The translations under genes were made by a program, and so were the position numbers. The notes under the pieces were generated by a model. The model was given only the letters and a program-made list of their open reading frames with translations, did no database searches and had not been told where the DNA came from. A DNA stretch of 64,000 bases from an uncultured Holophagaceae bacterium (GTDB lineage: Bacteria > Acidobacteriota > Holophagae > Holophagales > Holophagaceae): NCBI GenBank assembly GCA_903913215.1, contig CAIWKE010000010.1, forward strand, positions 62,001 through 126,000, read 5' to 3'. Positions 1-7,985 of the stretch are shown piece by piece (position 1 is the first letter of the stretch; each line of letters begins with the position of its first letter).

Positions 1-1715
1 ATGACCGAGATCCCGAACCCAGGGTTACCCTCCAGTCGGCACTGCCGGAGCATGACATTGGCCCCCGCCAGCACGTGAGCCCCCGAGCAGGTGTGGTTGC
101 CCAGCACGCAGGCATCCAGCACCGCATGGCTCCGCTCCAGGGCCAGCAGACCCGCGAAGTGGCTGCTCATGAGGCGGCTGCGGGTGAGGTGGACCCGCCC
201 TTCGGGCTCGATCTCGACACTGCCCGCCAGGGTCAGGAAGCCACAGGTATCTGCTGTGGCCTGGGCCCGGGCGCCCACCTTCAGGCCCACCCCGTCCCCG
301 GGGCCGAATTCCACGCCCTGCAGGGTGGCTTGAGCTCCGGCCTCCAGGCGGAGGCCGCATTCACGGAAGCCCCGCAAGGAGCCACCAACCAGGTTCACCT
401 GGGCCCCCCCGGCCACCACCAGGGCCTCGGCCCCACCCGTGAGCAGCTGGCAGTCCTGGAAGCGGGGCGAGGCGCCACTGGCCACCTCCACGCCCCCCAC
501 CAGCACACAGCTTTCCAGCCGGGGCGTGCCGCCGGTGATGCGCAGCACCGCGCCCTCCTCTGCCACGCGGAGGGTGAGGTTGCGCAGCACCAGATCCCGG
601 CCGCCCGAGATGAGGGTGGGGGCCTTCAGGCTCTCCAGGACCACCTCGCCGACCTCGCCCAGACCCGTGATGGTCACATCCTTGTCCAGCACCACGGCTT
701 CGCGGTAGAGCCCCGGCAGCAGGGTGATCTCGGCGCCGGCCCGCGCCTGGCGCAGGGCCACTTTGAGGCTCAGGCACTGGCCCTGCCCCCCCTTGCCCAC
801 GCGGATCTGCTGGCCAGCGCTGTCGGCATCCAGGCGGGCGGCCACCAGGGGCGGAGCCAGGATGGTGCCCGCGGAGGCTGGCACGCCCTCCCGGGTACCG
901 GCGGCGGCATCCCGGATGGCCTGCCCCAGCTCCTCGGCGTCCGCGAATCGGTCCTCGGGCCGCTTTGCCAGGGCCCGCTCCGCTACGGCCAGCAACTGAC
1001 CGGAAATGTCCTTCAGCTCTGCCATCCGGATGGGCTCCGGCGGATGCAGCAGGATGCGGTTCAGCACCGCCGTGGTGGTGTCGCCGCTGAAGGGCTTACG
1101 GCCCCCGGTGAGGATCTCGTAGAGCATCACGCCGAGAGCGAAGATGTCGGAGCTGGTCGAGGACTTCCCCGAATCCAGGTACTCGGGGGCCATGTAGCTC
1201 ACCGTGCCCATCCAGGTGCCGGTCTGGGTGAGGCCCGAGGGGCCCATTTGCGCCACCCCGAAGTCCATGAGCTTGGCGTGCACCTTCCGCCCGTGCCGAG
1301 TGACCAGGACGTTGGCGGGCTTGATGTCCCGGTGGATGACGCCCCGCTGGTGAGCGTAAGCCAGGCCGTCGCAGACCTGGGCCAGGGCCTCCAGCAGGTC
1401 CGCCTTGGGAGTGGTTCCGCTACGGATGAGGACATCCAAGTCCTCGCCCTCCACATACTCCATGGCCAGGTAGTGCAGGCCCTCGTCATCACCGAACTCG
1501 AAGACTGTGACGATGTGCGGATGGTTGAGCATGGCCGCCGCACGGGCCTCCCGCTCGAAGCGGGCCTGAGCCTCGGCGCCGAAGGCCGAGCCCGCGGAGA
1601 TCACCTTGAGGGCCACCTCCCGCCCCAGCTTGGGATCCCGCCCCAGGTAGACCACGCCCATGGAGCCCCTGCCCAGGAGCCGGACGATCTCGAATTTTCC
1701 TAAACGATCCTGCAT
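1..1715 (-). CDS. Serine/threonine protein kinase with C-terminal beta-helix domain (partial)
   Basis: Eukaryotic-type (Hanks) kinase of 571 visible codons; the C-terminus lies beyond the left edge. Visible landmarks are the glycine loop GRGSMG at 15-20, catalytic Lys37 in VALK, HRDIKPAN with Asp130, and the DFG motif at 151-153. The kinase domain ends near residue 275. From about 305 the chain becomes short repeats (for example DVTITGLGEVGEVVLES) typical of right-handed parallel beta-helix or pectate-lyase-like folds. No membrane segment separates the two parts, so the protein looks cytosolic. The start is ATG at 1715. It is the last gene of a minus-strand run after htpX and a partner-switching module, which suggests a role in stress signalling. 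The substrate is unknown and the beta-helix is probably for binding. Confidence 0.9.
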   Translation of the reverse strand, partial: MQDRLGKFEIVRLLGRGSMGVVYLGRDPKLGREVALKVISAGSAFGAEAQARFEREARAAAMLNHPHIVTVFEFGDDEGLHYLAMEYVEGEDLDVLIRSGTTPKADLLEALAQVCDGLAYAHQRGVIHRDIKPANVLVTRHGRKVHAKLMDFGVAQMGPSGLTQTGTWMGTVSYMAPEYLDSGKSSTSSDIFALGVMLYEILTGGRKPFSGDTTTAVLNRILLHPPEPIRMAELKDISGQLLAVAERALAKRPEDRFADAEELGQAIRDAAAGTREGVPASAGTILAPPLVAARLDADSAGQQIRVGKGGQGQCLSLKVALRQARAGAEITLLPGLYREAVVLDKDVTITGLGEVGEVVLESLKAPTLISGGRDLVLRNLTLRVAEEGAVLRITGGTPRLESCVLVGGVEVASGASPRFQDCQLLTGGAEALVVAGGAQVNLVGGSLRGFRECGLRLEAGAQATLQGVEFGPGDGVGLKVGARAQATADTCGFLTLAGSVEIEPEGRVHLTRSRLMSSHFAGLLALERSHAVLDACVLGNHTCSGAHVLAGANVMLRQCRLEGNPGFGISV

Positions 1716-1769
1716 AGAAACCTATCGGCAGGATCCGCTCCGAGATTCAATTCGGACGCGACGGGCCCC

Positions 1770-2609
1770 CTACCGCGCCTCGATGGGCATGTGGCGCAGG
1801 CGCTCCACCCGCGCCGCCATGGGGGGATGGGTGGAGAAAAGGTTCATGAGGCCCCCGCCGCGCAGGGGGTTCACGATCATCATGTGGGCCGTGGCGGGCT
1901 GGGCATCCCGCATGGGCACCTGCTGGTTGTAGGACTCCAGGCGCTCCAGGGCCGAGGCCAGCATGTCCGGGCGTCCAGTCAGGTGGGCGCTGTAGTCGTC
2001 GGCCAGATACTCCCGCGAGCGGCTCACGGCCATCTGCAGCAGCATGGCGGCGATGGGACCCAGGATCATGACCGCGATGCCCGCGATGGGGTTGGAGCGG
2101 CCCTCCTCGTCCCTGGGGCTCACCCACATGGCCATGCGGGACAGGAACATGATGGCCTGGGCCAGCACGGCCGCCAGGCTGCTGATGAGGATGTCGCGGT
2201 GCTTCACATGGCCCAGCTCATGGCCGATGACCGCCTCCAGCTCCGGGCGGCTGAGGATGCGCATGATGCCCTCGGTGACGGCCACCACCGCGTGTTCCGG
2301 GTTGCGGCCAGTGGCGAAGGCGTTGGGCGTGTCATCGGGGATGATGGCGATGCGGGGCATGGGCAGACCGGCCCGCTGGGCCAGGTTGGCCACGATGGCG
2401 TGCAGCTCCGGGGCCTCGGCCTGGGTGACGGGCTGGGCTCCGTAGCTGGCCAGCACGATCTTGTCCGAAAAGAAATAGCTCACGCCGTTCATGAGCAGCC
2501 CGATGCCCAGGGCCAGCACCATGCCGCTCTGGCCGCCCAGCAGATCACCAATCACCACCAGCAGGCCCGTCATGGCCACGATGAGGAGCAGGGTTTTGGC
2601 CTGGTTCAT
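1770..2609 (-). CDS. htpX: Membrane zinc metalloprotease HtpX (M48B)
   Basis: 279 residues, the normal size for HtpX. Two N-terminal membrane segments (about 5-24 and 27-46) are followed by the zinc site HELGH (His130, Glu131, His134) and a downstream third ligand in SREYLADD (Glu200). Two further hydrophobic stretches lie at about 142-162 and 172-195. HtpX is an inner-membrane quality-control protease that cleaves misfolded membrane proteins. It sits between the RsbU-type phosphatase gene (44 nt upstream) and the Ser/Thr kinase gene, in the same direction, which suggests a shared stress-response operon. Confidence 0.93.
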   Translation of the reverse strand: MNQAKTLLLIVAMTGLLVVIGDLLGGQSGMVLALGIGLLMNGVSYFFSDKIVLASYGAQPVTQAEAPELHAIVANLAQRAGLPMPRIAIIPDDTPNAFATGRNPEHAVVAVTEGIMRILSRPELEAVIGHELGHVKHRDILISSLAAVLAQAIMFLSRMAMWVSPRDEEGRSNPIAGIAVMILGPIAAMLLQMAVSRSREYLADDYSAHLTGRPDMLASALERLESYNQQVPMRDAQPATAHMMIVNPLRGGGLMNLFSTHPPMAARVERLRHMPIEAR

Positions 2610-2653
2610 GGATTCCTCCCGAGTCTTAGGATACGAAGGTGGGGGCGGATCGT

Positions 2654-4222
2654 TCAGCCCATCCGCTTGAGCACCAGCAGGGTCACATCATCCCGGAAGC
2701 CGCCCTGGCCCAGGTGGCGGAAAGCCTCCACCAGGAGAGCCTCCAGCAACTCCTCGGCGCGGGCCTTGGGCCGGGCCAGCACGACCGCAGCCAGGGGGCC
2801 GTCGCCCAGGTCCTCGCCGGCGGCATTTTCCGCCTCCACGATGCCATCCGTGAAGATGACCAGGACATCCCCCGGATTCAGGTGGGCCCGCCCCTCGCTG
2901 AAGCTCACGCCTGGCAGCAGGCCCACCATGGGGCCCGTGGGCGCCAGACGCAGCACCTCGCCGGTGGCTCGCACCAGCAAGGGCGGATTGTGGCCCCCGT
3001 TCACGTAGCGCAGGTCCCCATTGCGGGGATTGAGGCTGCCCGCCACCAGGGTGGTGTAGCGGTTCCGGTCCCGCACATCGTTCATGCGGCGGTTGACGCG
3101 CTCCGCCAGGCGACCCCAGTCCTTCACCCACTGGTCCGCCATGGCCCGGAGGAAGGCCGAGAGCTGAGTCATCATCAGCGAGGCCGGCAGGCCCTTGCCG
3201 GAGATATCGCCCACGGCCAGGTGGAGGCGATCCCCCCGCCCCTCCTGCTTGGCGATCCACAGGTCGTAAAGGTCGCCGCCCACGGCCTGGTAGGGCAGGT
3301 TGGCTGCGGCGCAGGTCCAGCCCTTGGGCTCCGGCAGGGCCTTGGGCAGGAGGCTGCGCTGGATGTTCCGGGCCAGGTCCAGGTCCTTCTCCATGCGCTC
3401 CGCCTGAATGCGGGACTCGCGCAGTTCCAGGCTGGAGAGCTGGGAGGAGGTGAGGTTCAGCAGCGTGCGCAGGAAGACCAGGTCGTCCTCAGAGAGCTGG
3501 CCCACCGCCGGTTCCGCGGCGTAGGCGAAGCCGAAGCTGTGGGTCTGGTCCAGCAGCTCCACCGCGTGGACCAGACCCCGGGCCTGCAAGAGGTCGTGGA
3601 GCGCCTCCCCTTCCAGGGCCGGAGGCAAGCTGCCGAGGCCCTTGGCGTGGAGCACCTGGCCTTGGGAGTCCACCACCAGCAGGCGCATGATGCGGAACTC
3701 GCCCATGAGGGTGTTCGCCATGAGGCGCACCAGATCCTGGCGGGTCTCCACCTCACCCAGATTGCGGGTGAGCTCGAAGACCGTGTTGAGCCGGGATAGC
3801 TGCAGGGCCAGGGCCTGGTTCTGGGTGCTGCGCAGAGCCTCAGCCTGGCGCCAGGCCAGTAGGGGTGCGCTGATGGAGAGGAGCAGGGGCACGGCACTGG
3901 GCAGGGCCTCGGCGTGGAGGACCAGGTGCCCATAAAGCGTGTCGCCGTAGCGCCAGGGCAGCACCTGCCAGCCCTCGCCCGGGTGGGTGGGAAAGGCCGG
4001 CGCCGCGCCGCGCAGGAAGAGCCACCGGGCGCCGTTCCAGAGGCCGCCCTGGCCAGCCTTGGCGATGCCCATGGCCGTGATGCCCACCAGGTGGACCAGA
4101 TCTTCCTCGCTGCCCTGCTCCGGGAAGGTCTCCAGGAAGTCGATGAGGGGCAGCAGCTCCTGGGGGCCTTCGGGAATCCTCAGCGCCAGCTCGCGGAGAC
4201 GGTCGAAGGGATTGGTCGCCAT
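2654..4222 (-). CDS. PP2C-type (SpoIIE/RsbU-like) serine phosphatase
   Basis: The C-terminal half carries the PPM/SpoIIE phosphatase signature: AVGGDLYDLW, then VGDISGKGLPASLMM, and later FTDGIVEAEN with the metal-binding aspartates. The N-terminal ~270 residues resemble a GAF-type sensory region followed by a short coiled linker (ESRIQAERMEKDLDLARNIQRSLLP), as in RsbU-like proteins that dephosphorylate STAS anti-anti-sigma factors. The start is uncertain. ATG at 4222 lies 17 nt after the RsbW-like stop; an in-frame GTG at 4267 would overlap that gene by 28 nt. Neither has a clear Shine-Dalgarno. With the two upstream genes it forms a complete RsbU/RsbW/RsbV-like partner-switching set. Confidence 0.9.
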   Translation of the reverse strand: MATNPFDRLRELALRIPEGPQELLPLIDFLETFPEQGSEEDLVHLVGITAMGIAKAGQGGLWNGARWLFLRGAAPAFPTHPGEGWQVLPWRYGDTLYGHLVLHAEALPSAVPLLLSISAPLLAWRQAEALRSTQNQALALQLSRLNTVFELTRNLGEVETRQDLVRLMANTLMGEFRIMRLLVVDSQGQVLHAKGLGSLPPALEGEALHDLLQARGLVHAVELLDQTHSFGFAYAAEPAVGQLSEDDLVFLRTLLNLTSSQLSSLELRESRIQAERMEKDLDLARNIQRSLLPKALPEPKGWTCAAANLPYQAVGGDLYDLWIAKQEGRGDRLHLAVGDISGKGLPASLMMTQLSAFLRAMADQWVKDWGRLAERVNRRMNDVRDRNRYTTLVAGSLNPRNGDLRYVNGGHNPPLLVRATGEVLRLAPTGPMVGLLPGVSFSEGRAHLNPGDVLVIFTDGIVEAENAAGEDLGDGPLAAVVLARPKARAEELLEALLVEAFRHLGQGGFRDDVTLLVLKRMG

Positions 4223-4239
4223 GGCGCGGAGCAGCCGGT

Positions 4240-4677
4240 TCAGCTGATCTTCTTGATCAGGCAGCACTCATTTCGGCCAGAGGCTTCATCAGACTTGAAC
4301 TGGACCTCGTCCATGAAGCGGCTCATGAGCAGGAGGCCGAGGCCCCCCTTGCGCGGGTGCTTGATGTATTCCTTGGGGTCCGGCAGCACCATCTGGTCGC
4401 TGCGGATACCCTGGCCCGAGTGCAAGATGTGGATCTCCAGGGCCGTCTCCGTGAAGCGCAGCTCCAACTCGACGCTGTGCTCCCCCTCGCCCCGGTAGGC
4501 GTGAAGGATCACGTTGGTCACGGCCTCGTCCACGGCGATACTCACCTTGGCGGCGGTGGCGTCATCCATGCCGGCCGAGAGGGCGGCGCGCTTCGCGAGG
4601 CCCGTCACCAGGTTCAGATAGCGGGTCTGGCTCGGAATGACGAGCCGGAACTGGGCGTGGTCCATCCGGGCCGCCAC
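4240..4677 (-). CDS. RsbW-like anti-sigma factor / serine kinase (HATPase_c_2)
   Basis: 145 residues with a GHKL ATP-binding fold. The N-box is seen as VDEAVTNVILHAY, and the G boxes as HSGQGI and RKGGLGLLLMSRFMDEV. This is the RsbW/SpoIIAB family, which binds a sigma factor or other target and phosphorylates a STAS partner. The first codon is GTG at 4677, two nt after the STAS stop; an ATG five codons in (MDHAQF) is also possible. Translational coupling with the STAS gene is likely. No sigma factor gene is visible nearby, so the target could be a distant sigma factor or a different effector. Confidence 0.88.
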   Translation of the reverse strand: MAARMDHAQFRLVIPSQTRYLNLVTGLAKRAALSAGMDDATAAKVSIAVDEAVTNVILHAYRGEGEHSVELELRFTETALEIHILHSGQGIRSDQMVLPDPKEYIKHPRKGGLGLLLMSRFMDEVQFKSDEASGRNECCLIKKIS

Positions 4678-4679
4678 CC

Positions 4680-5039
4680 TCAGTCCTTCCGCTCCGGCGC
4701 CACCGCGGCCAGGGCCTCATCCTCCGTCGTGAAGACGCGGTACAGCTGGGTGAAGCCGAGGGTGTCGAAGATGGCGAACACGTTGTCCTGGAGGTTGGAC
4801 AGCAGGATGTCGCCCGCATGCTCCCGCACGGTCTCGATGAGGCCCATGATGGCCCCCAGACCGGCGGAGCTGATGTAGTTCAGGTCCTGGCAGTTGATGA
4901 GGATCGAGTAGCAGCCCCGGTCCACGATGCCCTCCAGGGCTACTTCGAATTCCCGGACGGTATGGGCATTGATGAACCCGGCGGGAAGCAGCACCGCCAC
5001 TTCGCCTGCCTGCCTTACCGTGATGGAAAGATCCGCCAT
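4680..5039 (-). CDS. STAS-domain anti-sigma factor antagonist (RsbV/SpoIIAA-like)
   Basis: About 119 residues making one STAS domain. The phosphorylatable serine motif is clear: LNYISSAGLGAIMGL, with Ser57/58 at the start of the conserved helix. I chose ATG at 5039 (MADLSITV) rather than an upstream in-frame start at 5066 because GGAG lies seven nt before it and the upstream extension does not look like STAS sequence. In the partner switch, the unphosphorylated form would sequester the RsbW-like kinase and the PP2C enzyme would regenerate it. It is the first gene of the minus-strand cluster and divergent from the gene at 5212. Confidence 0.88.
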   Translation of the reverse strand: MADLSITVRQAGEVAVLLPAGFINAHTVREFEVALEGIVDRGCYSILINCQDLNYISSAGLGAIMGLIETVREHAGDILLSNLQDNVFAIFDTLGFTQLYRVFTTEDEALAAVAPERKD

Positions 5040-5211
5040 TCGACGACTCCAAGGAACCAGGGCCATGCTAGCGGTTCCCCGGGAGCCTGTCCAAGCAATT
5101 GCAGGCCCCTCAAGGGGTCCCGGCCCCGAGATCTGGTGGCAACTTCAAGGGCATCCAGCCTCCCTGGGGGGACTTCGGATATCCTGAAGCCCAACTTCTG
5201 CCGAGCCCCCG

Positions 5212-6270
5212 ATGAGCGATTCCCGGCCCGTGGACCTGCCCATGAATGCTGCCCTCCGCACCCGTCTGGAGGCCTGGCTCAATCAGCAGAACCAGACTCT
5301 GCTCGAAGAGGTCATGGCCACTTGGCAGCATGCCCTCGTCCGGTTCCAGCCCGATGAGGCACTGGTGGCGGAGCTCCACGCGGCCGCCGCCGACCCTGCG
5401 GCCACGCAGCCCAGCGACGACAGCGAAGCCCCGCTGGGCGCTGCCCTGGACCTCATCGAGGGGGCCACCAGCCAGAGTGACCTCCTGCGACGCCTCATGG
5501 ATGCCCTGGCCCCCCTGGTGGAGCGCAGCGCCCTCTTCATCCTCAAGCAGGGCCTGGCCTCGGTCTACAACCACCGGGGCTTCGAGGTCGAGACCTCCCT
5601 CCGCACCAACGCTGTGGTTCCGCCCCCAGAGCTGGAAGCCCTCATCCAGGGCCTGACCCGCTCCATCCGCCACAAGGGGCCCGCCTACTCCGCCCTCATC
5701 GCCCCCATCAGCGCCTTCGAGGCCGCCGAGGTGGCCATCTTCGCCCTGCACCACAAACGGAAGACCGTGGCCCTCCTCCTGGTGGACAGCGGCCTGCGCT
5801 CCCGCCTGGACCACCCGCAGCTGGTGCGCTCCCTTGTGCTGGGCACCTCGGCCCTCCTGGCCGCCCTGGCGGCCGCCCAGGAGCAGCCCCAGGCCACCGC
5901 TCCAGCTCCAGCCCCGGAACCTGCTGCGACCGCCGAGCCTGCCCATCAGGCCCCCACCCAGGTGATTCCGGAAACCATCGAGACCTTCCACCCCACAGAT
6001 CTGGACCCCCGGACCCGGGCTGCCGCGGAGCGCCTGGCCCGCGTGCTGGTGGGCGATGTGGAACTTTACTTCCCCGAGAAAGTGGCCAAGGCCCAGAGCC
6101 AGGGAAATCTCTATGCCCTCCTGCGGGACGAACTTGAGCGGAGCCGCGCCAATTTCGTAGAACGCTTCGGTGAGGACGTAGAAATTCAACATCGTATTTT
6201 TACAAACACGATCATCCAACTCCTGTGCAATGGCGACAAGGCCAAGCTCGGTTCGGCTCCCTGGGCCTAA
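5212..6270 (+). CDS. Uncharacterised protein with GAF-like region
   Basis: 352 residues, no signal peptide. Residues about 80-230 have the alternating pattern of a GAF-like sensory domain (LVERSALFILKQG, then VALLLVDSGLRS). A Pro/Ala-rich linker (AQEQPQATAPAPAPEPA) follows, then a charged helical C-terminal segment of about 85 residues (RTRAAAERLARVLVGDVELYFPEKVAKAQ) that looks well conserved in style. I do not recognise a catalytic motif. It is transcribed away from the partner-switching operon, so it may share regulation with it. The start ATG at 5212 has only a weak upstream ribosome site; MNAALR at 5242 is an alternative. Confidence 0.7.
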   Translation: MSDSRPVDLPMNAALRTRLEAWLNQQNQTLLEEVMATWQHALVRFQPDEALVAELHAAAADPAATQPSDDSEAPLGAALDLIEGATSQSDLLRRLMDALAPLVERSALFILKQGLASVYNHRGFEVETSLRTNAVVPPPELEALIQGLTRSIRHKGPAYSALIAPISAFEAAEVAIFALHHKRKTVALLLVDSGLRSRLDHPQLVRSLVLGTSALLAALAAAQEQPQATAPAPAPEPAATAEPAHQAPTQVIPETIETFHPTDLDPRTRAAAERLARVLVGDVELYFPEKVAKAQSQGNLYALLRDELERSRANFVERFGEDVEIQHRIFTNTIIQLLCNGDKAKLGSAPWA

Positions 6271-6349
6271 ATCACGCCTGACAATCAGGTGACAACTGGA
6301 TTTGATTCTGGTAGAACCTTGTTCCTTTGGGTACGAACGAGGGCAGGCA

Positions 6350-6646
6350 ATGGCAAATCTCGGTAAAAAATTCTCATGTTTCCAATGCGCCGCGAAGTTC
6401 TATGACTTCGGGAAGCCGGAGGCCCTATGCCCGAAGTGCGGGGCAAACCAGAAGGCCGCCCCCGCCAAACCCAAGGCCGTAAAGAAGGAAAAGACCGTCC
6501 ACGTCATCGAGGACGACTTCACGCCCGAGCCTGAGGCGGAGAACCTCGAGGAGACCTTCCAGGAGAGCGGCGTCGCCATCGAACGTGGCGGTCGCGGCGA
6601 GGGCTTCGATCCGGGCGATCTGCGCATGGATGACTACGACGAGTAG
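6350..6646 (+). CDS. FYDLN-acid family zinc-ribbon protein
   Basis: 98 residues. The N-terminus has two CxxC knuckles (CFQCAAKFYDFG and CPKCGANQK) matching the small FYDLN-acid family, whose members begin with a zinc ribbon and end in a highly acidic tail. The tail here (EPEAENLEETFQESG, then MDDYDE) fits. Function is unknown in the family. ATG at 6350 is preceded by GAGG seven nt upstream; an earlier in-frame start at 6302 would add residues unlike the family. Confidence 0.85.
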   Translation: MANLGKKFSCFQCAAKFYDFGKPEALCPKCGANQKAAPAKPKAVKKEKTVHVIEDDFTPEPEAENLEETFQESGVAIERGGRGEGFDPGDLRMDDYDE

Positions 6647-6705
6647 CAAAACTCGGCGCTGCGCACCAAGTTTTGCTGGGGTAAAAGCATGGGCATAATG
6701 GGCGG
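6647..6705 (+). other. Short gap with possible hairpin
   Basis: After the FYDLN stop, arms CAAAACT and AGTTTTG flank a GC-rich 15-nt loop (about 6648-6676). There is no clear T-run, so termination is only possible. Confidence 0.35.
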
Positions 6706-7638
6706 GTGCCCACTGTCTTGCTGCCTCTGATCGACCGCCACACGCACCTGGAGGGATCGCTGGATCCGGCTTGGGTGCGGACGGAGGCGGAGCGGCGGGG
6801 ACGACCGGTGCCTCCCACCCTCGAAGCTTTCTGGGCCGGCGAGGCCCAGCCTTTCTCCAGCTTCATCGAGGCCTTCCTCTTCGGGGCAGCCCTGTTGGAT
6901 GGCCGCGAAGCAGTGCGGGAAGCGGTGCTGGCCGTGGCCCGCCGCACCCGACGCTCGGGGGGCTCGGGCTTCGACCTCTGGGCCTCGCCCTCCTTCCTCG
7001 TGAGCCACCTGGGCCAGATCTCCCTGGATGAGTTCTGGCGCGGCGTGGAGGCGGGTCTGACTGAGGCCGCGGACCTGGGCCTGCGCGGCTGTGTGGTGGT
7101 GGACGCCGTCAACCACTTCGGGCCCCGGCATGGCCAGGCAGTGCTGGATCTGATCCTGCCGGACCTGCCCCCCTTCGTGCGGGGCTTCTCCACCGGGGGC
7201 CTGGAGGGCTACCCCTTTCGGGACTGGGCCCCGGTCTTCGACCGGGCCCGGGCCGCAGGCCTGCGCATCGCCGCCCACGCGGGCGAGAACGGCCCTGGAT
7301 CCAATGTGCGCGAAGCGGTGCTGGAGGGCGGCGTCGAGCGCATCATCCACGGTCTGCGGGCTGACGAGGCCATCTTCCAGCTGCTGGCGGAGCGCCGCAT
7401 CCCCGTGGATGTCTGCCCCAGTTCCAACCGGGCCCTGGTGGCCGAGGTCCAGGAACACCCCCTGCCCCGCATGCTGCGGGCCGGCGTGCGCTGCGCCCTG
7501 GGCACCGATGACCCGGGGGTCATCCCCTGCGACCTGGGCACCGAGGCCGCCGCTGCCCGCGCCATGGGCCTGGACGAGGCCGCCCTGGCCACCCTGCGAC
7601 GCAACGGGGGCGAGGATGCCTGGTGCTTGCTGGGCTGA
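6706..7638 (+). CDS. Adenosine deaminase family protein
   Basis: 310 residues of the metal-dependent adenosine/AMP deaminase family. Visible metal and catalytic residues are His12 and His14 (HTHLEGS), HAGE with His191 and Glu194, His215 in RIIHGLRAD, and GTDDP with Asp268/269. The family deaminates adenosine or related purines in the cytoplasm. Some members act instead on 6-amino-6-deoxyfutalosine in the alternative menaquinone pathway, and sequence alone does not separate these here. The start is GTG at 6706. No purine operon is visible next to it. Confidence 0.85.
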   Translation: MPTVLLPLIDRHTHLEGSLDPAWVRTEAERRGRPVPPTLEAFWAGEAQPFSSFIEAFLFGAALLDGREAVREAVLAVARRTRRSGGSGFDLWASPSFLVSHLGQISLDEFWRGVEAGLTEAADLGLRGCVVVDAVNHFGPRHGQAVLDLILPDLPPFVRGFSTGGLEGYPFRDWAPVFDRARAAGLRIAAHAGENGPGSNVREAVLEGGVERIIHGLRADEAIFQLLAERRIPVDVCPSSNRALVAEVQEHPLPRMLRAGVRCALGTDDPGVIPCDLGTEAAAARAMGLDEAALATLRRNGGEDAWCLLG

Positions 7639-7718
7639 GGTTCCGACCAGCGCCCTATCCAGCCAAACCCAGGGCTCGAAGCCAAGGGTCTTTCCAGGTA
7701 GACTAGGGGATTCGGTGC

Positions 7719-7795
7719 GCGCCCATAGCTCAGCTGGATAGAGCATCAGGCTTCGAACCTGAGGGTCGGGCGTTCGAGTCGCTCTGGGCGCACCA
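7719..7795 (+). tRNA. tRNA-Arg (anticodon TCG)
   Basis: 77-nt cloverleaf. The acceptor stem GCGCCCA pairs with TGGGCGC, followed by discriminator A and an encoded CCA. The anticodon stem is TCAGG/CCTGA with loop CTTCGAA, giving anticodon TCG at 7753-7755. The T arm contains GTTCGAGTC. The 25 nt to the next tRNA suggest one transcript. Confidence 0.95.
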
Positions 7796-7820
7796 CCTGT
7801 TTGACAATTCGGTTTTTATT

Positions 7821-7905
7821 GCGAGCGTGGCGGAACTGGTAGACGCACTGGATTTAGGTTCCAGCGGTTCACACCGTGTCGGTTCGAGTCCGACCGTTCG
7901 CACCA
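7821..7905 (+). tRNA. tRNA-Leu (anticodon TAG)
   Basis: 85-nt class II tRNA with a long variable arm. The acceptor stem GCGAGCG pairs with CGTTCGC (one G-T), followed by A and an encoded CCA. The anticodon stem is CTGGA/TCCAG with loop TTTAGGT, giving anticodon TAG. The D arm (TGGTAGACGC) and T arm (GGTTCGAGTCC) are standard. Confidence 0.95.
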
Positions 7906-7934
7906 ACTCAGAATCGCCTCTGGCGATTCTGAGT
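7906..7934 (+). terminator. Perfect hairpin between tRNA-Leu and tig
   Basis: A 13-bp perfect stem (ACTCAGAATCGCC and its complement) with a 3-nt TCT loop lies one base after the tRNA CCA end. It is followed by an A-rich stretch rather than a T-run. It could be a processing/termination hairpin that partly separates the tRNAs from tig. Confidence 0.55.
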
Positions 7935-7985
7935 GAGAAAAAACCGAATGAACCTGGTTCATACACACAATTCGACGGAGCATCC

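Noticed and set aside
75-1703. 542-codon plus-strand frame opposite the Ser/Thr kinase
   Set aside because: The minus strand carries all kinase motifs in a continuous frame; the plus product has no recognisable family.
7827-7985. Upstream extension of trigger factor
   Set aside because: These codons are the tRNA-Leu sequence and its hairpin; the ATG at 7986 has a good ribosome site.
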